Positions 50,813-59,036 of a stretch of DNA of 64,000 nt are shown in pieces; the stretch's first letter is position 1, and each line of letters starts with the position of its first letter. Source of the stretch: Sphingomonas caseinilytica (GTDB taxonomy: Bacteria > Pseudomonadota > Alphaproteobacteria > Sphingomonadales > Sphingomonadaceae); the NCBI RefSeq assembly GCF_023516455.1, contig NZ_JAMGBA010000001.1, positions 1,116,001-1,180,000 of the forward strand, given 5' to 3'. The notes under the pieces were generated by a model. The model was not told the DNA's origin, did no database searches, and was given only the letters and a program-made list of their open reading frames with translations. Made by a program: the position numbers and the translations under genes.

Positions 50813-51634
50813 ATGCAATGGTTAGCCGGGCTATCCTTGGTCGGTTTGGCGGTCGCTACATTCGCTTCGTTGCTGGTCGCATCGCTGATCGGCTACGGCT
50901 TCCGGCGCCTGGAACGCCGCCTGACGGTACGGGCGGAGGAGCCGGAGCACAGCCAGGAAAGCTATCTGGTCGGCGGGATGATCGGCCTCATGGCCCTGCT
51001 GCTTGCCTTCAGCTTCAGCATCGCCCTCGAGCGCTTCGATGAGCGCCGGCACCTGGTTGTCCAGGAAGCCAATGCGATCGGCACATCCTATTTGCGCGCC
51101 CAGATGCTGGACGAGCCGCACCGCTCACGGCTCAGCAGCCTGCTTGTCGCCTACACCGACAATCGGATCAGATTGGCAAGCATCCCGCCTGACCAGCTAA
51201 CAACTCAGCTTGCGATCAACGACAAGCTTCTCGTCGACATCTGGTCCGCGGTTACGGCCGCACGAGATTCGGCGCTGGCGCACGGCATTTCCGTGCCGCT
51301 TCTCAATACGTTCAACGAGGTCATCGACCTCGACACGGAGCGGAAGATATCGCGAACCGTGCGGATGCCAAGCGAGGTGTTGGAGCTGCTGCTCGGCTTC
51401 CTGCTTCTGACGGCATTGGTCCTCGGCTATGTCCTTGAAGAGCGGCGCGGAAGGATCGGAGCCCTTGTCCTGTTCGTGCTGCTGTCGCTTTACATTGGCA
51501 TCATCGCCGATCTCAACCGGCCCAGCTCCGGCAGGATCAAGGAAGCGCAGGATGCGATGCTGATGCTCCAGGCCTCGCTGAAATCCCAACCGCCGCACGC
51601 ATTCGATCGCTATCTGAACGGAGCGGTGCAGTGA
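50813..51634 (+). CDS. Bestrophin-like DUF4239 membrane protein
   Basis: 273 aa. Four transmembrane helices: two near the N-terminus (V-G-L-A-V-A-T-F-A-S-L-L and M-I-G-L-M-A-L-L-L-A-F-S-F-S-I) and two close to the C-terminus (L-L-L-G-F-L-L-L-T-A-L-V-L-G-Y and L-V-L-F-V-L-L-S-L-Y-I-G). The block F-S-I-A-L-E-R-F-D-E-R-R, V-Q-E-A-N-A-I-G-T-S-Y-L-R matches the DUF4239/bestrophin-like group, possibly anion channels. A GAAGGAGG lies about 15 bases upstream of the ATG. Its end overlaps the next gene (GTGA), so it is coupled to the efflux operon. Confidence 0.8.
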   Translation: MQWLAGLSLVGLAVATFASLLVASLIGYGFRRLERRLTVRAEEPEHSQESYLVGGMIGLMALLLAFSFSIALERFDERRHLVVQEANAIGTSYLRAQMLDEPHRSRLSSLLVAYTDNRIRLASIPPDQLTTQLAINDKLLVDIWSAVTAARDSALAHGISVPLLNTFNEVIDLDTERKISRTVRMPSEVLELLLGFLLLTALVLGYVLEERRGRIGALVLFVLLSLYIGIIADLNRPSSGRIKEAQDAMLMLQASLKSQPPHAFDRYLNGAVQ

Positions 51635-53079
51635 GACGTCAGGCATCTGGTTTTGCGGCGCTTGCGCTCTGCCTGACGGCCGGATGCGTCCAGGGTCCGA
51701 ACTATCAGAAGCCGGCAGTGGAGGTACCGGCGGCCTACCGCTTTGGCGACGAGGCCTATCAAGCGTCGACCCCTACCGGCAGCGAAGTTTGGTGGAACGG
51801 CTTTGGTGATCCAGTTCTCGATGGGCTGGTCGTCGAGGCGCTGGAGAATAATCGCGACCTTCGCATTGCGACGGCGCGGGTCGATGAATTCGCTGCCATC
51901 CTTGCCGGAACAAAATCACAGGGCCTGCCCCAGGTTGGTTATGGCCTAAGCGGCAATCGCCAGCGCACGAGTGAGGAAAAGCTTCCGGCACTGATCGACC
52001 CCGAAAGCACGACGTGGAGCGCGCTACTGTCGGCGAGTTGGGAGATTGACCTGTGGGGCCGGATCCGACGTGAAACGGAAGCGGCCAGGGCCAACCTTCT
52101 TGTTACCGAAGAAGCCCGCCGCGGTGTCATCCTCACCATTATTTCCTCAGTCGTCATCAGTTATGTGACGCTGCTGGATCTCGACGAGCAGAGGCGGGTT
52201 ACCGAGGCAACCATTGCCGGACGAAGCAAGTCCGTTGACGTGTTTGAGACCCGCCTCGCCGGTGGCTGGATCTCGGAGTTCGAAATGTCGCAGGTCCGCA
52301 GCGAATATGAGGCGGCGCAGGCGCAACTTCCGGCAGTCAAGCAGGCGATTGCTGTCCAGGAAAATGCGCTTTCCGTACTAGTTGGGCACAACCCCACCCC
52401 AGTAGTTCGAGGTCGGGATATCGCATCCCTCAACGCACCTCCAATCCCCGCTGGACTACCTTCCGACCTGCTCAATCGCAGGCCAGACATCATGGCGGCG
52501 GAACAACAGCTTGTCGCGTCGAACGCCCTGATCGGAGCGGCACGAGCACTCTTTTTCCCGCGTATCAGCCTGACCGCCGTCTTCGGCTTTGTGAGCGAGG
52601 ATTTGGGCAGGCTTTTTACCGGGTCAGCCAACACATGGTCGTTTACCGGCGATGTTGCCGGCCCAATCTATACCGGTGGCGGGCTGACGGCCGCGGTAGA
52701 CCAGGCGGAGGCCCGGAAAGTTCAATCGTTCGCCAACTATGAATTGACCGTCCAGAATGCGTTCCGCGACGTGGAAGACGCGCTCGCCGCTGTAAGGAAC
52801 AGCCGGGAGTTTCGCGAAACCCTGGAACGTCGGGTGGCGACACTTCGCCGCGGTGTCGAGCTGGCGACCGAGCGATATGAAAACGGCTATTCCGATTATC
52901 TGGAAGTGCTCGATACGGAGCGAAGCCTGTTCAACGCCGAACTGCAGCTTTCGTCTGCACGCGGCGATTATTATCGCGCCATCGCCAGCCTATACCTCGC
53001 GCTGGGCGGCGACTGGACGAATGCCGGTTATGTCACGCAGCCCGCCCCAAACAGCCAGTCTGATCGGAGCAAGGAATGA
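51631..53079 (+). CDS. Efflux outer membrane lipoprotein (NodT family)
   Basis: 482 aa from a GTG that overlaps the previous stop. Lipobox L-T-A-G-C with the Cys near residue 19, then Q-G-P-N-Y-Q-K-P. OMF repeats: W-W-N-G-F-G-D-P-V-L-D-G-L-V and N-R-R-P-D-I-M-A-A-E-Q-Q-L. It is the outer membrane duct of a tripartite exporter with the HlyD and DUF2955 proteins downstream; the next gene overlaps by four bases (ATGA). Confidence 0.9.
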   Translation: MRRQASGFAALALCLTAGCVQGPNYQKPAVEVPAAYRFGDEAYQASTPTGSEVWWNGFGDPVLDGLVVEALENNRDLRIATARVDEFAAILAGTKSQGLPQVGYGLSGNRQRTSEEKLPALIDPESTTWSALLSASWEIDLWGRIRRETEAARANLLVTEEARRGVILTIISSVVISYVTLLDLDEQRRVTEATIAGRSKSVDVFETRLAGGWISEFEMSQVRSEYEAAQAQLPAVKQAIAVQENALSVLVGHNPTPVVRGRDIASLNAPPIPAGLPSDLLNRRPDIMAAEQQLVASNALIGAARALFFPRISLTAVFGFVSEDLGRLFTGSANTWSFTGDVAGPIYTGGGLTAAVDQAEARKVQSFANYELTVQNAFRDVEDALAAVRNSREFRETLERRVATLRRGVELATERYENGYSDYLEVLDTERSLFNAELQLSSARGDYYRAIASLYLALGGDWTNAGYVTQPAPNSQSDRSKE

Positions 53080-54227
53080 CGGAAAGCGATCAAGCTCGCC
53101 CGCAAGCCAAGGAGGTCAGCGTCAGCGAAGTTGACGTTGGGACCGGCGAGCCGCCACCCAATCCGGTCCGCAAGATTGTCCTGATTGCGCTCGTGATCCT
53201 GCTGCTGCTGTTCGTCTACCATGTGCTTTCGGACCGCTACACACCCTACACTTCGCAGGCACGCGTCGAGACTTTCCTGACGCAGATCGCACCGGAAGTC
53301 GCCGGCGACGTGCTGGAGGTCGGCACCAAGGACAATAGCCCGGTCAGGAAGGGGCAATTGCTGTTCCGCATCGATCCGGAGCCATATCAGGTGGCGATCA
53401 AATCGGCCGAGGCCAACCTTTCGGTAGCCTTGCAAGCCGCCGATGTTTCCGTCGCGGACGTCTCCGCAGCACAGGCGTCACTGCACAAACAACGCGTCGA
53501 TCTTGCCGCCAACCGCAAGCTCGGGAAGATCGTGACGGACCTGGTCGACAAGCGGGCATTGGCCGAAACGCAAGGCATTCGGGCCGTGGCCGAAGTCGAC
53601 AAGACTGCCGCCGACCTTTCCCGGGCCGAAGCGGATTTGCGCAAGGCGCGGGCGAACCTCGGCGCGCCGGGCATGAACAATCCCAAGGTTCGCCAGGCCC
53701 TGGCCGCGCTCGACCAGGCTCGCCTCGACGTTCGGAATACAACCGTCATTGCGCCAGCCAACGGCATTGTGACCAACCTTCGATTGGCAAGCGGACAGTT
53801 TGTGAGCCCGGGACAGCCGCTCTTGAGCTTCCTCGAAAGCGGGCCGCGGTGGATCTCGGCCGACCTGCGTGAGAACCAGCTCGGCAATGTGCGGCCCGGG
53901 CAGGAGGTCCTGATCGCGCTCGACGTCATGCCCGGCAAGCTCTTCCACGGCCGAGTGCACAGCGTTGGATTTGGCGTAAGCCAGGGAGATGAAGCGCCGA
54001 CCGGCCAGCTGGCTTCCAACCCTCCCGCCCAGGGCTGGCTCCGCGATCCGCAGCGCTTCCCGGTCCGCATCCTGCTCGACCCCGAGGACGCGAAAGAGTC
54101 GGGAATCGACATGGGCCGGAGCGGCGCACAGGCCAATGTCATCATCTTCACCGAAGAGGATTCGATCATGAATCCGATCGGGCGGCTGTGGCTGAAGGTC
54201 GTCGCGATGCTTAGCTACCTGCAATAG
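53076..54227 (+). CDS. HlyD/EmrA-type membrane fusion protein
   Basis: 383 aa. Cytoplasmic N-terminus, one transmembrane segment (I-V-L-I-A-L-V-I-L-L-L-L-F-V-Y, residues ~31-48), then lipoyl half A-P-E-V-A-G-D-V-L-E-V-G, a long Ala/Asp-rich helical hairpin (~90-205) and beta-barrel part P-A-N-G-I-V-T-N-L-R-L-A-S-G-Q-F-V. The layout is that of AaeA/EmrA adaptors that pair with FUSC-type or MFS exporters. It overlaps the upstream OMF gene and ends two bases before the permease. Confidence 0.9.
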   Translation: MTESDQARPQAKEVSVSEVDVGTGEPPPNPVRKIVLIALVILLLLFVYHVLSDRYTPYTSQARVETFLTQIAPEVAGDVLEVGTKDNSPVRKGQLLFRIDPEPYQVAIKSAEANLSVALQAADVSVADVSAAQASLHKQRVDLAANRKLGKIVTDLVDKRALAETQGIRAVAEVDKTAADLSRAEADLRKARANLGAPGMNNPKVRQALAALDQARLDVRNTTVIAPANGIVTNLRLASGQFVSPGQPLLSFLESGPRWISADLRENQLGNVRPGQEVLIALDVMPGKLFHGRVHSVGFGVSQGDEAPTGQLASNPPAQGWLRDPQRFPVRILLDPEDAKESGIDMGRSGAQANVIIFTEEDSIMNPIGRLWLKVVAMLSYLQ

Positions 54228-54229
54228 CG

Positions 54230-55291
54230 ATGGCAGCCGCGTCGAGCTTTCGGCCTCTGTGGATTGAGCCGGTCGATTCCGCGAGGCTGCACTACATACT
54301 TCGCTTCGCAGTCGGAACGACGGCAAGCTTCACGATCTGCGAATATATGGGATGGCAGCCCTCGGCGCTCGCGGCGGTGCTGTCGGGGATCATGCTCGCA
54401 AAATTGCCGGTGTCTCCGCCGCTAAAGGTCGGCGTGGCACTTGCGCTCGTCATGGGCCTTTCTGCCTGGTTCTTCCTTGCGCTGACCATGTGGCTGCAAG
54501 AGGTGCCACAGGTCTTGTTCGGCCTGATCGGAGTCATACTCTTCCTGGCTTTTTACATGCTCGCCCAGGCCAAGGCGCAGCTGCCACTGACCTTGATGCT
54601 GATCTGCATCGCGATCATGCCGGTCATAACGCTTACACATCCGGACCAAGCACCGCGGATGCGCGAAGTCCTTACCCAGGCGATGATCTGGGCCATCCTG
54701 ATGGCGTGGACCATGCACGCCTTCTGGCCGAAATTGGCAAAGGTGGCCCCCGCCCCGCCGCAGGCGGCCGCGGCCGCTCCTGCCGCGACGGCGCTTGCAG
54801 GTACGTTCATCGTGCTTCCGGTAATGCTCGTCTATTGGCTGTTCGGTCTGACGGACGCGATGCCGGTACTGCTTCAGGTAGTGTTGCTGGTCGCGAAGAT
54901 GGAGGAAGAACGGAGCAAGGCCACCGCCGGAGCCAAGCTGATCAGCAATTTCCTTGGCGGCTTTGTCGGACTTGGCGCCTACATGGTACTTGGCATCGCG
55001 CCGACACTCCTCACCTTCACCATCATCGTCTTCATCCTATCTATGTGGTTCGGCTACCAGATTTCGAAGGGCGGAATCCGGGGAAGCAACGCCGAGCTGG
55101 CCTTCAATGCGACGATGATCATCTTCGGGATCTTCGTCATGAAGGGCGATTCAAACGCGGGAGCCTGGTTTGCTCGCATCATCCAGTTCTTCATCGGCTG
55201 CTCGGTCGCAGTCGGCATGATGGCGTTACTGTGGCCGAGGCTGGAAAAGCGGCGCGCCAAGATGCTGTCGACCGATCCGGTTCCTCTTTAG
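54230..55291 (+). CDS. DUF2955/FUSC-like efflux permease
   Basis: 353 aa, about ten hydrophobic segments in two halves separated by a hydrophilic P-A-P-P-Q-A-A-A-A-A-P linker near residue 180. The N-terminal half starts H-Y-I-L-R-F-A-V-G-T-T-A-S-F-T-I and contains W-Q-P-S-A-L-A-A-V, as in aromatic-acid exporter (AaeB/FUSC) proteins of the DUF2955 type. It forms the inner-membrane part of the exporter with the preceding adaptor and OMF. Substrate may be an organic acid; not shown. A strong terminator hairpin follows 29 bases later. Confidence 0.85.
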   Translation: MAAASSFRPLWIEPVDSARLHYILRFAVGTTASFTICEYMGWQPSALAAVLSGIMLAKLPVSPPLKVGVALALVMGLSAWFFLALTMWLQEVPQVLFGLIGVILFLAFYMLAQAKAQLPLTLMLICIAIMPVITLTHPDQAPRMREVLTQAMIWAILMAWTMHAFWPKLAKVAPAPPQAAAAAPAATALAGTFIVLPVMLVYWLFGLTDAMPVLLQVVLLVAKMEEERSKATAGAKLISNFLGGFVGLGAYMVLGIAPTLLTFTIIVFILSMWFGYQISKGGIRGSNAELAFNATMIIFGIFVMKGDSNAGAWFARIIQFFIGCSVAVGMMALLWPRLEKRRAKMLSTDPVPL

Positions 55292-55319
55292 ATTGAATTC
55301 CAATTGGCGCCCAAAACAA

Positions 55320-55343
55320 CAGGGGCGGCTTTCGCCGCCCCTG
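55320..55343. terminator. Bidirectional GC-rich terminator hairpin
   Basis: CAGGGGCGGC-TTTC-GCCGCCCCTG is a perfect 10-bp stem with a 4-base loop between the stop of the rightward efflux operon (55291) and the stop of the leftward repeat-protein gene (55368). Position and symmetry fit a shared terminator; the left flank is A-rich, giving a T-run on the minus strand. Confidence 0.82.
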
Positions 55344-55367
55344 CGTCCGGTCAATCGTACGGATCGT

Positions 55368-56294
55368 CTACTGCTGGACCGTCACCGTCGCAGGATCCGG
55401 GACGGTCACATAGACGACCGTGTCACCTTCATATTGCGGCTGATAATAGGCCCCGCCGCAATTGTAATAAGTGTAGGTGTGCCACGGATAGGGCGAACAG
55501 CCCCCCGGTAGGGCATAGTATGCGGAACCATAGGCCATTGCGGTCATGCCGGCGACTGCACCAATCGCGATGCCAGCACCGATCGGATAATCGCCCCAGC
55601 CGTCCCAATCGCCACCCCAATCATTATCGATGTCGATGTCGTTATCGATATTGATGTTGTTGTTGCTGAAACGATCGCCATCGCCGCGATTGTTCTGCCG
55701 GTTGGTCCGATTGTCTTGCCGGTTGGACTGGCGGTCCCCGCGATTGGCCATCCGGTCGTCTTGCCGGCCCTGACGATCACCTTGCCTCGTATCGCGATTG
55801 CCGGCGCGATCCGATTGCCTTGTATCGCGACCCGCCTGGCGATCGCCCTGCCTGGTGCCGCGGTTGGCCTGGCGGTCGCCAGCGCGCTGTCCAGCGCCGC
55901 CCTGGCCCATTCGATCTCCGGCAGCGCCGCCTCGGCCGCCTCTGTTCATGCCAGTGCTTGGGTTGGATGGCCGGCTATAGCCGGCACTGCCGCGACCACC
56001 GGCGCCGCCGCCCGGACGGCTGTAACTGCCACCGCGACTAAAGCCTGAACCTCCGCCGCGGCTTGCGCTGCCGCCGCGGTTCATGCTTCCACGGCTTGCG
56101 CTGCCGCCGCTGCGGTTGAACCCGCCGCCGCCTCCGCGGCTCATGCTGCTCGATCCGCCGCGACTGAATCCGCCGCCGCCGCGACCACCGCCGCCACCGC
56201 CGCGCCCACCGCGTGCATCCACTTCCTGGACCATGAAGGCCGCAAGGCTCACAAAAGCGCCGACCATAGCCAGCCGAGAGATTGTACCGCGCAT
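55368..56294 (-). CDS. Exported Gly/Arg/Asn-rich low-complexity protein
   Basis: 308 aa from the ATG at 56294, which follows the DUF2092 stop by one base; longer frames run into that gene. Signal-like start M-R-G-T-I-S-R-L-A-M-V-G-A-F-V-S (possible cleavage at V-D-A-R-G-G). Then glycine-rich R-G-G-G-G-G repeats with Ser/Met, an Arg/Asp/Gln stretch built from R-Q-G-D-R-Q-A-G-like units, an Asn/Asp stretch (N-N-I-N-I-D-N-D-I-D), and a C-terminal Gly/Tyr/Cys part with V-V-Y-V-T-V-P-D-P. The order suggests an extracellular or outer-surface protein; no family domain is recognised. Confidence 0.72.
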   Translation of the reverse strand: MRGTISRLAMVGAFVSLAAFMVQEVDARGGRGGGGGGRGGGGFSRGGSSSMSRGGGGGFNRSGGSASRGSMNRGGSASRGGGSGFSRGGSYSRPGGGAGGRGSAGYSRPSNPSTGMNRGGRGGAAGDRMGQGGAGQRAGDRQANRGTRQGDRQAGRDTRQSDRAGNRDTRQGDRQGRQDDRMANRGDRQSNRQDNRTNRQNNRGDGDRFSNNNINIDNDIDIDNDWGGDWDGWGDYPIGAGIAIGAVAGMTAMAYGSAYYALPGGCSPYPWHTYTYYNCGGAYYQPQYEGDTVVYVTVPDPATVTVQQ

Positions 56295-56295
56295 G

Positions 56296-57123
56296 TTACT
56301 CTCCCTTGAAGGTGGCCAACTGGATCTTCTTCGCGTTCGCATCGGGCACGAACGTGAAGTCGGCATCCGTGAAGGTCGGGTTGATCTGCCAGCTCAGGCG
56401 AGCAATGAAGGTTGGGCGAGCCGGATCGGTCCGGTCGACGATCACCAGCTTGCGAGGCAGTGGCTGGTCGCCCTTCTGGATCCAGATTTCCCAATCCACA
56501 TCGGCTTCGCGGAAGGCGAAGTGATCCGTGTCGACACCGTCGATGGTCGCCGATCCCACCTCATAGGCGGACTTGAGCGCCTTGATGCGATCTTCATTTT
56601 CACCGGCGCCCCAGCGCAGGAAGTCTACCAGCGGCAGGGAGATGCCATATTTGTCGTAGATGGCGTCCAGCACTTCCTTGTTGGTCGCCGGTGCCGGCGC
56701 CTGAGCGTAGAAGCCTAGCTTGGGCGAAAAGACGGTGAATGACTTGCCGTCATAGATGAAGCGGCGGCTCTTGATGTTGCTGTCGTAATCGATGACGAAG
56801 CCGGGCTTGCGCACCTTGTAGGTGGTAACGCCGTCGAGCTGGATCCGCTGACCGTCATTGGTGACCACGTCCAGGCTGCCTTGCGACGTAATGGCCAATG
56901 TATTGGCCGTCGCCAGATAGGCGCTCATGTCCTTGATGGCCTGGATGGCCCCCTCTTCAACCACGCCCTCTTTGACGATGGGATCATCGCCGGCATAATG
57001 CGGCATTGTAGTGCTCGCTGCCGGCGCTTGTGCACCGGAAGCAGTTTGTGCGGCGCCACCTTGCGCGCAAATCAACGTTAGAGTCAGCCCCAAGGCTAAC
57101 GGTCGAAAATGGGAGCTCGCCAT
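56296..57123 (-). CDS. DUF2092 exported lipoprotein-carrier-like protein
   Basis: 275 aa with signal peptide (M-A-S-S-H-F-R-P-L-A-L-G-L-T..., cleavage near G-G-A-A-Q). The DUF2092 features are present: A-I-K-D-M-S-A-Y-L-A-T-A-N-T, Y-K-V-R-K-P-G-F-V-I-D, F-I-Y-D-G-K-S-F-T-V-F, W-I-Q-K-G-D-Q-P-L-P-R-K-L. The fold is LolA/LppX-like, expected to bind a lipid in the periplasm. The Gly-rich gene starts one base downstream, so the two share a transcript. Confidence 0.82.
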   Translation of the reverse strand: MASSHFRPLALGLTLTLICAQGGAAQTASGAQAPAASTTMPHYAGDDPIVKEGVVEEGAIQAIKDMSAYLATANTLAITSQGSLDVVTNDGQRIQLDGVTTYKVRKPGFVIDYDSNIKSRRFIYDGKSFTVFSPKLGFYAQAPAPATNKEVLDAIYDKYGISLPLVDFLRWGAGENEDRIKALKSAYEVGSATIDGVDTDHFAFREADVDWEIWIQKGDQPLPRKLVIVDRTDPARPTFIARLSWQINPTFTDADFTFVPDANAKKIQLATFKGE

Positions 57124-57193
57124 TTGTCATTCTCCATGACAGCGCAGAGGAACTAGTTGGCTTGCCTAACACCCGAATGATGCCGCTTTTATC

Positions 57194-57226
57194 GGGGTAA
57201 CCCTTATCCTGCGGGGGTAACTAACC
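57194..57226. promoter_or_regulatory. GGGG-TAACC motif pair upstream of the DUF2092 gene
   Basis: GGGGTAACCCTTATCC at 57194-57209 is followed by GGGGGTAACTAACC at 57213-57226. Both resemble motifs ahead of the DcaP-like gene, the response regulator and the histidine kinase. Likely control elements by position; binding protein unknown. Confidence 0.35.
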
Positions 57227-57345
57227 TGATGCCGCAGGACCTAGGGAGGGCCAGTATTTGCGACTAGCCCCCGTCACCGGAGCCGCCCGGGGGGGGGAGT
57301 GGAGGGAGCAGCTCCGGTGTCGGGGACATGGAAGAGGTCCGAAGG

Positions 57346-58035
57346 CTATTGCTTTCGAATCCCGTCCGTATTCACTGGCGAAGCTGCCTTGAGTTCGGTC
57401 AGCCCGCGGGCAGCAATTCTCGCCCAGGTATCGAAGAGTGCTTCGAAGTCGGCGATGTTGCTGGTGTAATTGCGGCGATAAGTGGGACCCTCGCCAGCCT
57501 CCCGCCGATCAACGGCGCGGCCGAGCAGTTGTCCCGTCAAGGAGTCCCGGGCTTCGATCGCGAAAGTCGCTTCACCTGCATCCACGGCATAGGTGGCCGA
57601 ACGTCCGGGGATGTCGCGCTCGGGAGCATTGACCTCCAGATTGACGATCGCGACGCCGAGCCGAAGCACATCAGGACCGGCTTCGTTGACGACTTGATAT
57701 CCGTCCTCGGTAAAGCGCTGGGGAAAGATCTTGGAAAGGCTTTCTTCGGCCTGAGTCACCGCGTCCCGAACGTCCTTGTCTGAAATCCGCCCCGACAGGG
57801 TCATCGCCGATCGGTTGAAATCGCGCTGCCAATTCTTCGAGAAGGCGACCTCGGGCTTGTCGAACATGACTTTCGAATAGGCGCGGAAGTCCGCGTCGGG
57901 CAGCAGATAGGCAAGATTGAGCTTCTTCGACTTGACCTGAACCAGGCCGTCCCAGGTCGCCGGCGCCTTGGCAATCGCGCCCGTCGCACCAACGGTCAAA
58001 GCCAATGCAGCAACGATCCACTTCACCGAACGCAT
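57346..58035 (-). CDS. DUF3313 exported protein (copy 1)
   Basis: 229 aa with a signal peptide (M-R-S-V-K-W-I-V-A-A-L-A-L-T, cleavage near A-I-A-K) and GGGAGGG ahead of the ATG. DUF3313 blocks: A-D-F-R-A-Y-S-K-V-M-F-D, D-V-L-R-L-G-V-A-I-V-N-L, E-A-T-F-A-I-E-A-R-D-S-L-T-G, G-R-A-V-D-R-R. A lipobox cysteine, common in this family, is absent, so it should be soluble in the periplasm. A paralogue lies at 60352-61047, on the other side of the two-component pair. Function unknown. Confidence 0.78.
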   Translation of the reverse strand: MRSVKWIVAALALTVGATGAIAKAPATWDGLVQVKSKKLNLAYLLPDADFRAYSKVMFDKPEVAFSKNWQRDFNRSAMTLSGRISDKDVRDAVTQAEESLSKIFPQRFTEDGYQVVNEAGPDVLRLGVAIVNLEVNAPERDIPGRSATYAVDAGEATFAIEARDSLTGQLLGRAVDRREAGEGPTYRRNYTSNIADFEALFDTWARIAARGLTELKAASPVNTDGIRKQ

Positions 58036-58379
58036 GTATCCCTCCCTCGCCCCAAACTCGGCGGCTTTTCTGCATTATGAATGAGTTAACTGGCGCGCCC
58101 ATCGGGGAAAGGCCCGATGAAGAGCTAAGGATCGCTAGTTGGTGCTTATGCGGATGCCGCGGTTCGGGCATGGATGATCGGCGCTTAACGAGGCCGCCGC
58201 AATTGTGAGATAAGGGGCCATCACGTAGCCGGGCGGGGGTTTACCCCGATATGAAAGGAAGGCCTGTCGGTTATCGAAATGGTAGCGGAGCTCGACTTCC
58301 GATCCGGATGAATCGAGGGGGTGTTTCAGTTGCAGATGCTTTGCAGGTTGAACACAGAATGATGGTGGACTGACGAACC
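58036..58379. other. Divergent promoter region between DUF3313 and the NarL-type regulator
   Basis: 344 bases with no coding sequence I can support. It contains GGGGGTTTACCCCGAT at 58235-58250, a near-perfect GGGG-N4-CCCC palindrome about 130 bases ahead of the regulator gene, plus a G/A-rich stretch after it. Confidence 0.5.
58235..58250. promoter_or_regulatory. GGGG-N4-CCCC palindrome upstream of the NarL-type regulator
   Basis: GGGGGTTTACCCCGAT carries a four-base G run and a four-base C run separated by TTTA. The same theme recurs at three other upstream regions in this cluster. Autoregulation by the nearby NarL-type protein is possible but unproven. Confidence 0.35.
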
Positions 58380-59027
58380 ATGACTAGCCCGATCCGGCGT
58401 ATCATGATTGTCGACGATCACGATGCCGTTCGTCGCGGCGTGCGCAACCTTGTTGAGACCAAGCCATATTATCAGGTGGTCGGTGAAGCGGCGAATGGCC
58501 GTGACGCACTTGAGCTGGCGCGCGATACGAATCCCGACATCACCATTCTCGACTATTCGTTGCCGGAGCTGAACGGCCTCGACCTCGCCCACAGCTTGAA
58601 GAAGAACCATCCCCGGATGGAGATCCTGCTCTATACGATGCACGATCGCGAGGAAGTGATCATGGAAGTGTTGCGGGCGGGCGTCCGCGGATTCGTGCTC
58701 AAGTCCGACGCGGAACGCCATTTGATCGCCGCGCTCGATGCGCTTTCGATCCACCGCCCCTATTTTTCCGGAGCGATCTCCGAGACGCTTCTCGACAAGT
58801 TCCTCGAGAGCAAGCCCCAGCCTTGCGCAAGCAGCCTCACCCACCGCGAGCGCGAAGTGGTTCAGCAGATCGCCGAGGGCCGGATCAACAAGGAAATCGC
58901 ACAGGAGCTGAACATCAGCGTCAAGACGGTGGAGACCCATCGGGCCAGCGCGATGCACAAGCTTAAGCTTCGCACCACGGCGGACCTGGTCCGCTATGCG
59001 ATCCGGAACAACATCATTCAGGCTTGA
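58380..59027 (+). CDS. NarL/LuxR-family response regulator
   Basis: 215 aa. Receiver: acidic pair D12-D13, phospho-acceptor D58 (I-T-I-L-D-Y-S-L-P), and K in V-L-K-S-D-A. Output: LuxR-type HTH L-T-H-R-E-R-E-V-V-Q-Q-I-A-E-G with N-K-E-I-A-Q-E-L-N-I-S-V-K-T-V-E-T-H-R. It ends nine bases from the end of the convergent HisKA_3 sensor kinase, its probable partner. Exported-protein genes around it form a plausible regulon. Confidence 0.92.
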   Translation: MTSPIRRIMIVDDHDAVRRGVRNLVETKPYYQVVGEAANGRDALELARDTNPDITILDYSLPELNGLDLAHSLKKNHPRMEILLYTMHDREEVIMEVLRAGVRGFVLKSDAERHLIAALDALSIHRPYFSGAISETLLDKFLESKPQPCASSLTHREREVVQQIAEGRINKEIAQELNISVKTVETHRASAMHKLKLRTTADLVRYAIRNNIIQA

Positions 59028-59036
59028 AAAGGTGCG

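Noticed and set aside
55700-56220. CRISPR-like or satellite array because of repeated short units
   Set aside because: The repetition follows codons of one open frame (Gly- and Arg-rich repeats) with no spacers of constant length; no cas genes in the window.
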